A stretch of 20,823 bases of DNA from JBMNOI01 sp050942995 (GCA_050942995.1 JBMNOI010000067.1:1-20823), one strand, 5' to 3'. Positions 7,981-14,882 are shown, numbered from the stretch's first letter. Notes: a model not told the origin generated them from the letters alone. Numbers and translations are program-made.

Positions 7981-8110
7981 CCGGTATCGCCGTGGAAGCA
8001 AGATTGAGGGGTCGGAGGCACGGATTCCACGGCCTCTGGCGGGGCACCCTTGTGTACCCGTACATCTTTTGGCGCCGGGTATGACCGCCCCTGCGCCAGC
8101 CAGTTAGCAT
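7981..8110 (+). promoter_or_regulatory. Structured 5' leader of unknown class
   Basis: Two stems are visible. The first pairs CCGTGGAA (7990-7997) with TTCCACGG (8025-8032), a perfect 8 bp stem. The second is a nested long hairpin: TGGCG (8037-8041)/CGCCA (8094-8098), GGGC (8042-8045)/GCCC (8087-8090), ACCC (8046-8049)/GGGT (8077-8080) and TGTA (8053-8056)/TACA (8061-8064). It ends 12 nt before the AAGGAG ribosome-binding site of the selenoprotein gene. I do not recognise a known riboswitch, and it lacks the T-loop and anticodon features of tRNA-Sec. A regulatory role is inference. Confidence 0.45.
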
Positions 8111-8123
8111 AAGGAGATGCTCG

Positions 8124-8363
8124 ATGAGCGCAAGAGTAGAGATCCGCTACTGCACCTCTTGAGGTTACTTACCCAGAGCCGCCAGTTTGGCGGAGAAAAT
8201 CCTGAACAAGTACAAGAATCAACTTGCCGAAGTAGCCCTGATCCCCGGAAGTGGAGGCGCTTTTGAGGTTAGCGTGGGCGACGAGACGATTTACTCCAAG
8301 CTCGCCACCGGCCGTTTCCCCAGCGAAAACGAATTGCTCAGCCAGATGGACGCCAAGGTCTAG
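8124..8363 (+). CDS. SelW/Rdx-family selenoprotein with CxxU redox motif
   Basis: 79 residues when the TGA at 8160-8162 is read as Sec13. The N-terminus MSARVEIRYCTSU then GYLPRA matches the SelW/SelT/SelH (Rdx) pattern of a first beta strand ending in YCxxU-GY; the middle has the family block GSGGAFEVSVGDETIYSKL followed by TGRFP. The fold is thioredoxin-like, with Cys10 and Sec13 forming the redox pair; in animals SelW-like proteins work with thiol partners such as glutathione or 14-3-3, and the bacterial role is not settled. AAGGAG at 8111-8116 sits 7 nt before the ATG. It has its own strong promoter, structured leader and terminator, so it is monocistronic. It is too short and interrupted for standard gene callers, which would miss it. 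Confidence 0.92.
8179..8193 (+). promoter_or_regulatory. Candidate bacterial SECIS hairpin of the selW-like gene
   Basis: CCGCCA-GTT-TGGCGG, a perfect 6 bp stem with a loop starting with G, begins 16 nt after the UGA (8160-8162); the loop starts 22 nt after it. This fits the known position and loop rule for bacterial SECIS elements. The hairpin lies within codons of the family-conserved helix. Confidence 0.7.
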
Positions 8364-8394
8364 CCCACGCCAGCCGTGCCATCCGACGGACACG

Positions 8395-8420
8395 GGCGCC
8401 CCTCATCGGGGCGCCTTTTT
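8395..8420 (+). terminator. Factor-independent terminator after the selW-like gene
   Basis: GGCGCCCC-TCATC-GGGGCGCC (8395-8415), an 8 bp GC-only stem followed directly by TTTTT (8416-8420), 31 nt after the TAG stop. Confidence 0.88.
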
Positions 8421-8475
8421 GCGCCCGCACGCGATATCCCCCCGTCCTCGATCCGTATGAGCGTCTGTCAACCGC

Positions 8476-8505
8476 TTGACGGGGTTGTTGCTGTTGGTGT
8501 ACCTT
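8476..8505 (+). promoter_or_regulatory. Probable promoter of the kdgK-eda operon
   Basis: TTGACG (8476-8481), 18 nt spacer, TACCTT (8500-8505). Downstream, TGGCAG (8507-8512) and CTGCCA plus two GGCCGG copies form inverted repeats that could be an operator, but no regulator gene is adjacent. The -10 match is only 4/6. Confidence 0.5.
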
Positions 8506-8586
8506 GTGGCAGACGGGCAGCCGGCCAACACGCTCCTGCCAACGGGGCCGGCCATCATGCAAAGATGATCATGGAGGTTAATGGCC

Positions 8587-9624
8587 ATGTCAAAAAAGGT
8601 GGTGACATTCGGTGAGATCATGATGCGACTTTCGCCGCCGGGGTTTCTGCGCTTTTCGCAGGCACGTTCGTTCGACGTGATCTATGGCGGCGGTGAGGCC
8701 AATGTGGCGGCATCGTTGGCTAATTTCGGCATTCCTGTGGATTTTGTTACGCGCCTGCCCAAGAACGATATCGGTGACGCTTGCATGCGCTTTTTACGAG
8801 AGCGGGCCATCGGTGTGGACAAGATCGTGTGGGGCGGCGAGCGTCTGGGCATCTATTTCCTGGAGATGGGCGCGGTAGTGCGCAGCAGCCAGGTGGTGTA
8901 CGACCGCGATGGCTCATCCTTTGCCACCATCGAGCCGGGCATGGTCGACTGGCGCTCGGTATTCGCCGACTCGGGCTGGTTCCACTGGACCGGCATTACC
9001 CCCGCCATCTCCCGAGGCGCGGCAGAGGCTTGCCTGGAGGGCATTCAGGTGGCCAAAGAGATGGGCCTGACGGTATCTTGTGACCTGAACTATCGCAGCA
9101 AGCTGTGGCGATGGGGACGCAAGGCATCGGAGGTGATGCCCGAGATGGTGAAATACTGCGATATCGCGATCGGCAACGAGGAGGACGCGGCCCAGGTCTT
9201 TGGCATTCACGCGCCCGAAACCGACGTGACCTCGGGGGTCATCGATGCGGAAAAGTACCGGTCGGTGTGCGAGGCGCTGCACGAGCGCTTCCCCAACCTG
9301 AGCACCATCGCCATCACTCTGCGCGGCTCGATCTCGGCCAGTCACAACACCTGGTCGGGCATTTTGTGGGATAACGGCAATGTGTACCTGGGGCCCAGTT
9401 TCGACATCACCCACATCGTCGATCGCGTAGGCGGCGGCGACTCGTTCATGGGCGGGCTGATCTACGGCATGCTGACCTTTGGCGATGACCGGCAGGCGGC
9501 GCTAAACTTTGCCGTGGCGGCGTCATGCCTCAAACATACCATATTCGGCGACTTTAACCTGGTGACGGTGAGTGAGGTCACCAAGCTCATGGGCGGCGAT
9601 GCCTCGGGCCGCGTACAGCGCTAA
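8587..9624 (+). CDS. kdgK: 2-keto-3-deoxygluconate kinase, PfkB/ribokinase family
   Basis: 345 residues. Phosphorylates 2-keto-3-deoxygluconate to KDPG with ATP, in the cytoplasm. PfkB features: FGEIMMRLSPPG at the start, the glycine-rich GGGEANVAASLA (34-45), NEED near 197-200, and the ATP/anion-hole motif DRVGGGDSF (279-287) with Asp285 as catalytic base. GGAGGT lies at 8573-8578; the ATG at 8587 has 8 nt spacing and is preferred over the in-frame ATG at 8581 with only 2 nt. A KDPG aldolase gene follows 20 bp downstream with its own AAGGAGA, so the two make the lower branch of an Entner-Doudoroff or uronate pathway. Substrate assignment rests on this pairing; other PfkB sugars remain possible. 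Confidence 0.87.
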   Translation: MSKKVVTFGEIMMRLSPPGFLRFSQARSFDVIYGGGEANVAASLANFGIPVDFVTRLPKNDIGDACMRFLRERAIGVDKIVWGGERLGIYFLEMGAVVRSSQVVYDRDGSSFATIEPGMVDWRSVFADSGWFHWTGITPAISRGAAEACLEGIQVAKEMGLTVSCDLNYRSKLWRWGRKASEVMPEMVKYCDIAIGNEEDAAQVFGIHAPETDVTSGVIDAEKYRSVCEALHERFPNLSTIAITLRGSISASHNTWSGILWDNGNVYLGPSFDITHIVDRVGGGDSFMGGLIYGMLTFGDDRQAALNFAVAASCLKHTIFGDFNLVTVSEVTKLMGGDASGRVQR

Positions 9625-9644
9625 ACTCAATAAGGAGACGGGCC

Positions 9645-10664
9645 ATGGCACGATTTTCTAGAGTACAGGTGTGGAGCACCATGGAACAGATCGGCATGGT
9701 GCCCCTGTTCTATAACGGCGACGTCGAAACATCGGTACAGATCGCCGGGGCGTTGGCCGCCGGCGGCGCCAGGGTGATCGAATTCACCAACCGCGGAGAC
9801 CGGGCCTTTGAGGTCTTTCGTGAGATGGTGGTCAGGTTGGAGAAGGACCACCCGCAGGTGATCCTGGGCGTGGGCTCGGTGCTCGATCCGGCCACGGCGG
9901 GACTGTACATCAACCTGGGGGCCAATTTTATCGTCGGCTCGGTGACCAACCCCGAGGTCGCCAAGCTCTGCAACCGCCGCAAGATCGCCTATTTCCCCGG
10001 ATGCGCTACGGCATCTGAGGTATCGGCAGCCGAGGAGCTGGGTTGCGAGATCGTCAAGGTCTTTCCCGGCAGCGAGCTGGGCGGCCCCAGCTTTGTCAAA
10101 GCCATCACGGCGCCCTGCCCCTGGTCCAAGATAATGCCCACCGGCGGCGTAGAGGCAAGCTATGAGAATATCAAGGGGTGGTTCGATGCCGGCGTCGTCT
10201 GCATCGGCATGGGCTCGGCGGTGGTGCGCAGCGATCTGGTCAAAGCCAAAGATTGGGGTGCGATCACCAAACTGACGGCCCAGTGTCTGGCGTGGGTGCG
10301 ACAGGCCCGCGGACAGGCGCTATACAGCGGCGTGGAGCATGTGGGGCTTTATCCCACGGCCACGGCATCAGCGCAGGATATCGCCGCCTGGTACAATAAA
10401 CTGTTCGGATTCGAGGTAGCCGAGGGCAACAGCTCGATCTTTTTGAGCAGCGACGGCGCCGGGCGTATCGAAGTGATGAAGAGCGAGCCCGACCGGCCGT
10501 GCCATCTGGCCGTTCGCGTGAGCGACTTTGAAGCCGCCGTCGCCGATCTCGAGGCCAGGGGCGTAGAATTGTCGGAACCGACCATCCGGCCCAACGTCAA
10601 GTCCGCCTATCTGAAAGAGCCCGATCCGGCGGGGAACACGGTGCACATCCTCTGGATGCCCTGA
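9645..10664 (+). CDS. eda: KDPG/KHG aldolase fused to a C-terminal VOC (glyoxalase-like) domain
   Basis: 339 residues, against about 210 for ordinary Eda. Residues 1-220 are a class I aldolase TIM barrel: Glu46 in VIEFTNRG, the Schiff-base Lys138 in GCEIVKVFPG, and the phosphate-binding MPTGGV (164-169). It splits KDPG into pyruvate and glyceraldehyde-3-phosphate. Residues 226-339 form a complete VOC module (VEHVGLYPTATASAQDIAAWY at the start, CHLAVRV, then PAGNTVHILWMP at the end), with His232, Glu276, His287 and His334 as candidate metal ligands. The reading frame is continuous, so it is a true fusion. Its role could be handling of a sugar-acid isomer or methylglyoxal-like by-product; this is inference. 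It lies directly downstream of kdgK. Confidence 0.87.
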   Translation: MARFSRVQVWSTMEQIGMVPLFYNGDVETSVQIAGALAAGGARVIEFTNRGDRAFEVFREMVVRLEKDHPQVILGVGSVLDPATAGLYINLGANFIVGSVTNPEVAKLCNRRKIAYFPGCATASEVSAAEELGCEIVKVFPGSELGGPSFVKAITAPCPWSKIMPTGGVEASYENIKGWFDAGVVCIGMGSAVVRSDLVKAKDWGAITKLTAQCLAWVRQARGQALYSGVEHVGLYPTATASAQDIAAWYNKLFGFEVAEGNSSIFLSSDGAGRIEVMKSEPDRPCHLAVRVSDFEAAVADLEARGVELSEPTIRPNVKSAYLKEPDPAGNTVHILWMP

Positions 10665-10683
10665 GGCATTCCGGGTAAAGCAA

Positions 10684-10718
10684 AAAGCCGGAGGCGTCTG
10701 TCGAGCGCCTCCGGCTTT
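10684..10718. terminator. Bidirectional terminator between eda fusion and HAD gene
   Basis: AAAGCCGGAGGCG (10684-10696) pairs perfectly with CGCCTCCGGCTTT (10706-10718) across a 9 nt loop. T-rich tails exist on both strands (TTTCTTA on plus, GGCTTTTTG on minus), fitting the convergent arrangement. Confidence 0.85.
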
Positions 10719-10739
10719 CTTATATCCTGGTGAGATAGA

Positions 10740-10757
10740 GGCGGTTCGCGAACCGCC
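10740..10757. repeat. 18-bp perfect palindrome, REP-like
   Basis: GGCGGTTCGCGAACCGCC is a perfect palindrome just after the terminator and 23 bp before the HAD stop codon. It has no U tract, so it is not itself a terminator. Its form resembles dispersed intergenic palindromes of GC-rich genomes; only one copy is present here, so the repeat status is unproven. Confidence 0.5.
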
Positions 10758-10780
10758 CTTACCGGGGAGGCGGACTCGTT

Positions 10781-11440
10781 CTAGCGTTCGCGCTCGAACA
10801 GGCACATCAGGGCTTCTTCATCCACCTCGGCCATATCGGCGGCGATGAGGTCGGCGCCGGCCAACCGCTCGGCGGGATGGGTGGTGGTGAGGGCCAGGCA
10901 GGGCATGCCGGCACGGCATGCCGCCTCGACGCCCACAATGCCGTCCTCGATGACGAGGCAACGGGCAGGCTCGACGCCCAGAGCCCCGGCGGCCTGCAGG
11001 AACACGGCCGGATCGGGCTTGCTGCGCGGCAGCATAGCGCCGGAGACGATGGCGTCGAAATAGTTGCCCACATCATGATGGGTGAGAATGGCGACGATAT
11101 TGGCCATATCGCCGGACGAGGCCACGGCCTGCCGATAGCCCAGTTCGCGCAGGCGGGCCAGCCACTCGCGCACGCCGGGGCCCAGGCGCACATGCTCGGC
11201 GATCGTGGCGCGAAAAGCCCGTTCTTTTTCATCGGCCAGAGAAAGGATCGTCTCTATCGGCGTATCCTGGCCGAACCATCGCTGCAAGATGGCGGTGTTG
11301 GCCATGCCAAAGGTGTCGTCGAACTGTTCGCGGGTAAGGGTGCGGCCATATTTTCGCAGCAGCGCGCTCCAGGCATGATAGTGAGCCTCGGCTGTATCGG
11401 CCAGCACACCGTCCATGTCCCAAAGGATACCTCGTGTCAC
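10781..11440 (-). CDS. HAD-superfamily hydrolase, beta-phosphoglucomutase-like
   Basis: 219 residues. HAD motifs are in order: LWDMDGVLADT with nucleophile Asp8 and Asp10, ASSGD (motif II), RSKPDP with the motif III Lys, and VIEDGIVGVEAA (motif IV). The helical cap between residues 15 and 85 is of the small class I type found in phosphatases and beta-phosphoglucomutase. Substrate cannot be set from sequence; a sugar phosphate is likely. The start is taken as GTG 11440 with CGGAGG 5 nt upstream; the longer frame to 11551 adds residues unlike the family before the motif I strand. It is monocistronic and convergent with kdgK-eda. Confidence 0.85.
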   Translation of the reverse strand: MTRGILWDMDGVLADTAEAHYHAWSALLRKYGRTLTREQFDDTFGMANTAILQRWFGQDTPIETILSLADEKERAFRATIAEHVRLGPGVREWLARLRELGYRQAVASSGDMANIVAILTHHDVGNYFDAIVSGAMLPRSKPDPAVFLQAAGALGVEPARCLVIEDGIVGVEAACRAGMPCLALTTTHPAERLAGADLIAADMAEVDEEALMCLFERER

Positions 11441-11522
11441 CGTTGCCTCCGTTCCGTGTATATAGATGCCATAGATGATTGTAGCACGGGAGGGAGGGGG
11501 AGCGAAATGTGGGGTATCCCCC

Positions 11523-11552
11523 TTGCTCTCAACCTTTCTCTTGGCGTACAAT
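11523..11552 (+). promoter_or_regulatory. Possible promoter of the UPFC selenoprotein operon
   Basis: TTGCTC (11523-11528), 18 nt spacer, TACAAT (11547-11552), about 90 nt before the GTG start. The -10 is good and the -35 weak. Confidence 0.4.
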
Positions 11553-11640
11553 AATCCCAGATGTTCATCCCGGCCGCCGGCTCTCCATCCTCCATCTTTG
11601 CCCGGCTTGCGGCACAGGAACGTGCTGGAGGAGGTGTAGA

Positions 11641-12132
11641 GTGACCACCCCGCCCGATCTCGGCCCGGCCCCCGATTTCACCCTCACCGACACCGCCGGC
11701 CGCACCGTTCGCCTGTCCGACTATACCGGACGGCGCCATGTGGTGCTGGTCTTTAACCGGGGGTTCTCTTGACCCTTTTGCCGACGGCACATGACGCAGT
11801 TGCGTCATGATTATGACGAATTCACCGCCCGCGATGCGGAGGTGCTGGCCGTGGGGCCCGACAGCGCCGAGGCCTTTTCCCGCTTCTGGCAGGAGCACGA
11901 TATCCCCTTTGTGGGACTGGCCGATCCCGAGCATCGGGTGGCCGACGTATACGGCCAGCAGGTCAAGCTTTTGCGCCTGGGACGCATGCCGGCGCTATAC
12001 ATCATCGACCGTCGGGGGCACATCCGCTATCGCCACCGGGCATCGAGCATGAGCGACATTCCGCCGAATCGCGAGGTGCTGGCGCTGCTGGATGCGCTGA
12101 ACCGTGAGGAGAAGGGAGAACCCGAACCTTGA
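11641..12132 (+). CDS. Peroxiredoxin-like (AhpC/TSA) selenoprotein with UxxC motif
   Basis: 163 residues when the TGA at 11770-11772 is read as Sec44. The thioredoxin-fold redoxin begins GPAPDFTLTDTAGRTVRLSDY, continues VVLVFNRGFS, U, PFCRRHMTQLRHDY, and later has VLAVGPDSAEAF, FVGLADPEHRVADVYG and MPALYIIDRRGHIRY with the cis-Pro. In cysteine-containing relatives the active site is a CPFC-type motif, so U replaces the first Cys and Cys47 is the likely partner. It is probably a peroxide or disulfide reductase. The GTG start at 11641 has GGAGGAGGT upstream; no ATG fits. Its TGA stop overlaps the TTG start of the next gene, so the full-length frame must be translated for coupling, which further supports readthrough of the internal TGA. 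Confidence 0.9.
11790..11809 (+). promoter_or_regulatory. Candidate bacterial SECIS hairpin of the UPFC selenoprotein
   Basis: CATGACGC-AGTT-GCGTCATG, a perfect 8 bp stem with loop AGTT, starts 17 nt after the UGA (11770-11772); the loop starts 25 nt after it. Of the three candidate SECIS hairpins it has the longest stem. Confidence 0.75.
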
Positions 12133-13130
12133 GCCACTGCCTGACCAATCTCTGGCGTCCGGCGGCCTACCACGGCCGGGGGAAAACGCGCAACTATTTC
12201 GAGGGCTGGTATTACAAGGTTGTGGATCCCACCGGCGCCCATCGTTACGCCTTTATCCCCGGTGTGTTCCTTGGGCCCACCGGTGAGGAATCTCATGCCT
12301 TTGTGCAGTGGCTGAACGGCGTCACCGGCGAGACGCGCTATCTGCGCTACCCCCTCACGGCATTTGACGCTTCGCGTTGCGAATTGAACGTCCGGGTGGG
12401 CGGCAACCACTTTTTCGCCAACCGCATGGTACTGGATATTGGGGCGACCGATCTGCGCATCGAGGGCGAGCTGCGCTTTCGCAACCTCACCCCCTGGCCG
12501 GTGACGCCCCTTTCGCCGGGGGTGATGGGGCCCTTTGCCTTTGTGCCCCGCATGGAGACCTACCATGGCGTGCTGAGCATGGACCACACGATAGAGGGCT
12601 GGCTGAACATCAACGGCGAACCCACCGACTTTTGGGATGGCCGCGGATATATGGAGAAGGACTGGGGAAGATCCTTTCCTCATGGCTGGGTGTGGGTGCA
12701 AAGCAACCACTTTGCCGACAGTCCCGGCACCTCTCTCAGCGCCTCGGTGGCCCTTATCCCCTGGGTGAATCGCACCTTTCGGGGGTTCATCGTGGGGCTA
12801 TGGCACGGGGGACGGCTCTACCGCTTTGCCACCTATACCGGCGCCCGCATCTTGCGGCTGGCAGTGGATGACGAACGGGTCGAATGGAGCATGGCCGACG
12901 GTCGGCACAGGCTCTCTATCGTCGTTCAACGCGCAACCCCCGGCATGCTGCTGCACATGCCCACCGGCACCGAGATGGTGCCCCGCGTGCCCGAGACGAT
13001 GAGCGCCACTGTGGTGGTGCGATTAGTCGCTCTGGGGCGCAACGAACGTGTGCTATTTCAGGGTACCGGCGCCTATGCCGGATTAGAGACAGGCGGAGAG
13101 GTTCACACCATCGCCGATGTTCACACCTGA
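12129..13130 (+). CDS. Tocopherol-cyclase-like protein
   Basis: 333 residues. It carries the family landmarks: N-terminal NYFEGWYYKVVDPTG (22-36), then AFIPGVFLGP, and the central GYMEKDWGRSFP followed by GWVWVQSNHF (173-195). Plant tocopherol cyclase forms the chromanol ring; bacterial relatives in organisms without tocopherol are uncharacterised and the family has a lipocalin-like double beta-barrel fold, so binding or modification of a hydrophobic or isoprenoid molecule is plausible but not shown. There is no signal peptide. It starts with TTG overlapping the stop of the selenoprotein (TTGA), with GGGAGAA about 10 nt upstream, so it is translationally coupled to a redox selenoprotein. No tocopherol pathway genes are present in the window. 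Confidence 0.82.
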   Translation: MSHCLTNLWRPAAYHGRGKTRNYFEGWYYKVVDPTGAHRYAFIPGVFLGPTGEESHAFVQWLNGVTGETRYLRYPLTAFDASRCELNVRVGGNHFFANRMVLDIGATDLRIEGELRFRNLTPWPVTPLSPGVMGPFAFVPRMETYHGVLSMDHTIEGWLNINGEPTDFWDGRGYMEKDWGRSFPHGWVWVQSNHFADSPGTSLSASVALIPWVNRTFRGFIVGLWHGGRLYRFATYTGARILRLAVDDERVEWSMADGRHRLSIVVQRATPGMLLHMPTGTEMVPRVPETMSATVVVRLVALGRNERVLFQGTGAYAGLETGGEVHTIADVHT

Positions 13131-13156
13131 GACTCTCGCCAGATGGGAGAAGGATC

Positions 13157-14209
13157 ATGCCTGACCTGGCAAAGAGGTTTCCGGAGAATCCACTCATTAT
13201 GCCGCGGCATGTTAACTCCAGCCGCGAAGGATTACGGGTACAACTGGTGCTCAACCCGGGCGCCTTTCGGTTCGAGGGCAAGACCTGGCTCATCATGCGC
13301 GTGGCCGAGCACCCCGAGCAGCGTGAGGGCTATGCCCGCACGGTGGTGGCCGACCCCGACGAGCCCGGCGGTGTGGCGATTCTCGAGTTCGATCTGAACG
13401 ACCCCGACGTCGAGTATGAGGACCCACGCCACATCACCTACAAGGGAGAAAGCTACCTCTCCTCCATCTCTCATCTGCGGCTGGCCTCCAGCGAGGACGG
13501 CGTGCATTTCGAGATCGAAGATCAGCCGGTAATCACTGCCCAGGGCCCCATGGAATCGTACGGCATCGAGGATTGCCGCGTCACCGAACTGGACGGGCGC
13601 TACTGGCTCACCTACACCGTAGCCTCGCCCCGCGGCATCGGTGTGGCGCTGGCCTCCACAGTCGACTGGCGCGAATTCACCCGCCACGGAGTCATCTTGC
13701 CACCCACCAACAAGGATTGCGCCATCTTTCCGGGCAAGGCGAACGGGCGTTATGCGATGCTGCATCGCCCCATCGGCGTCTTTTTGGGTGGCCCCTTTAT
13801 CTGGCTGGCCTACTCGGATGATATGGAACACTGGGGGCACCATCACTGTGTGGTTCGCACCCGTAGCGATATGTGGGATTCGGCGCGGGTGGGCGCCGGT
13901 GCGGCCCCCATCTATACCGACGAAGGCTGGTTAGAGATCTATCACGGCGCGAACCACGAGCATCGCTACTGCCTGGGCGCCCTGCTGCTGGATCTGGAGG
14001 ATCCCTGCAAGGTGATCGCCCGATCGGAGGAGCCGATCATGGAGCCGCTGGCCGACTATGAGAGAGCCGGCTTTTTCGGCGAGGTGGTGTTCACCAACGG
14101 CCATATCGTGGACGGCGATACCATCACCATGTACTATGGCGCATCCGATGCCGTGATCTGTGGGGCCACCCTGTCCATCCGCGAGATTCTGGACTCTCTG
14201 GGGCGTTAG
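13157..14209 (+). CDS. GH130-family glycoside phosphorylase/hydrolase (beta-mannoside type)
   Basis: 350 residues, five-bladed propeller type. The family signature appears twice: YEDPRHITYKGESYL (87-101) and YGIEDCRVTELDGRYWLTYT (135-154), then GAGAAPIYTDEGWLEIYHG (247-265) and a C-terminal FTNGHIVDGDTITMYYGASD. Asp139 is the probable general acid; the usual EDPR at this place reads EDCR. Characterised members phosphorolyse or hydrolyse beta-1,2- or beta-1,4-mannosides. Linkage specificity cannot be assigned by eye. ATG 13157 follows GGGAGAAGGA and lies 26 bp after the tocopherol-cyclase-like gene, in one operon with it. The longer frame from 12884 lies inside the upstream gene and is rejected. 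Confidence 0.85.
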   Translation: MPDLAKRFPENPLIMPRHVNSSREGLRVQLVLNPGAFRFEGKTWLIMRVAEHPEQREGYARTVVADPDEPGGVAILEFDLNDPDVEYEDPRHITYKGESYLSSISHLRLASSEDGVHFEIEDQPVITAQGPMESYGIEDCRVTELDGRYWLTYTVASPRGIGVALASTVDWREFTRHGVILPPTNKDCAIFPGKANGRYAMLHRPIGVFLGGPFIWLAYSDDMEHWGHHHCVVRTRSDMWDSARVGAGAAPIYTDEGWLEIYHGANHEHRYCLGALLLDLEDPCKVIARSEEPIMEPLADYERAGFFGEVVFTNGHIVDGDTITMYYGASDAVICGATLSIREILDSLGR

Positions 14210-14235
14210 CGGGCAGCGGCAGACGCGGAAGCGAT

Positions 14236-14264
14236 TTGGCATGACAGGAGCGAGGATTTAGAAT
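14236..14264 (+). promoter_or_regulatory. Promoter of the P-loop kinase-like gene
   Basis: TTGGCA (14236-14241), 17 nt, TAGAAT (14259-14264), both boxes 5/6, with the gene's GGAGAGG and ATG 40 bp further on. Confidence 0.6.
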
Positions 14265-14304
14265 AGTCATCGTTCCCTCGTTTTTGCATACCGGAGAGGC
14301 TTCC

Positions 14305-14849
14305 ATGCGTCGCATCGTCATCATCGGCCCATCGGCCGTGGGCAAAACCACCCTCTCGGCGCGGCTGGCCCGCATCCTGGGCGTGCCACACATCGAGTTG
14401 GACGCCATCCACTGGGGCCCGAACTGGACCCCCGCCGAGCGAGATGTCTTCTGCGCCACTGTGGATCGGGCGCTGTCCGGCGACGGCTGGGTAGTCGACG
14501 GGAGCTATAGCTCGGTGCGCCACATCGTCTGGCCGCGGGCCGATACGGTGGTGTGGCTGGATTACGGGCTTCCGCGGGTCCTGTGGCAACTGCTATAGTA
14601 CGTACCGTGAAGCGGGTCTCTGTCTCTGGCCGGGAGGAGTTGCGGAACGGCAATCGAGAGACATGGTATGGCGCCTTCATCGCCCCCGATAGCCTCTTTC
14701 GCCGGACGTTGCGCACCTATCGGCGGCGGCGTCGCCAGTATCCGAAGCTGTTTGCCCTGCCCGAACATGCCCACCTGCGCGTAGTGCGGCTGAGATCACC
14801 CGGCGAGACAGAGCAGTGGCTGGCGGAGGTCACCCATGGCGATGCATAG
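14305..14849 (+). pseudogene. P-loop NTPase of adenylate kinase/FlaR (topology modulation) type, frameshifted
   Basis: The first part (14305-14598) encodes MRRIVIIGPSAVGKTTLSARLA with a Walker A motif, PHIELDAIHWGPNW, GDGWVVDGSY and VVWLDYGLPRVLWQLL, typical of FlaR-like small kinases, and then meets TAG. The rest of the family sequence (RTVKRVSV, REELRNGNRETW, then RTYRRRRRQYPKLFAL and HLRVVRLRSP) continues in another frame to 14849. At the junction five nucleotides (TAGTA, near 14597-14601) stand where about one codon is expected, a net shift of +2 or -1. Promoter and ribosome-binding site (GGAGAGG) look intact, so the lesion is recent or is an assembly error. Programmed frameshifting is less likely because no slippery heptamer is visible. 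Confidence 0.8.
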
Positions 14850-14858
14850 GCAGCAAAA

Positions 14859-14882
14859 AACGCCCTCCGCTTGGAGGGCGTT
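14859..14882 (-). terminator. Terminator of tRNA-Val (works on minus strand)
   Basis: AACGCCCTCC and GGAGGGCGTT form a 10 bp stem with a 4 nt loop; on the minus strand it is followed by a run of T (14855-14860). It starts 2 nt after the tRNA 3' end and also closes off the rightward gene. Confidence 0.8.

Larger units (their letters stand above)
7702..8123. other. Divergent intergenic region between chaperonin and selW-like gene
   Basis: 420 bp without a protein gene. It contains the minus-strand promoter and long leader of the chaperonin (7702-7910) and the plus-strand promoter and structured leader of the selenoprotein (7945-8123). A run of T residues at about 7852-7861 has no strong hairpin. 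I see nothing coding. Confidence 0.6.

Noticed and set aside
7981..8110. tRNA-Sec (selC) or SRP/tmRNA gene
   Set aside because: There is no TTCGA-type T-loop, no UCA anticodon loop and no SRP GGAAGGAAGCA-type motif; it is better viewed as an mRNA leader.
14596..14598. TAG as a pyrrolysine codon in the FlaR-like gene
   Set aside because: Reading through TAG soon meets TGA in the same frame, and the family sequence resumes in a different frame, so this is a frameshift, not stop-codon recoding.
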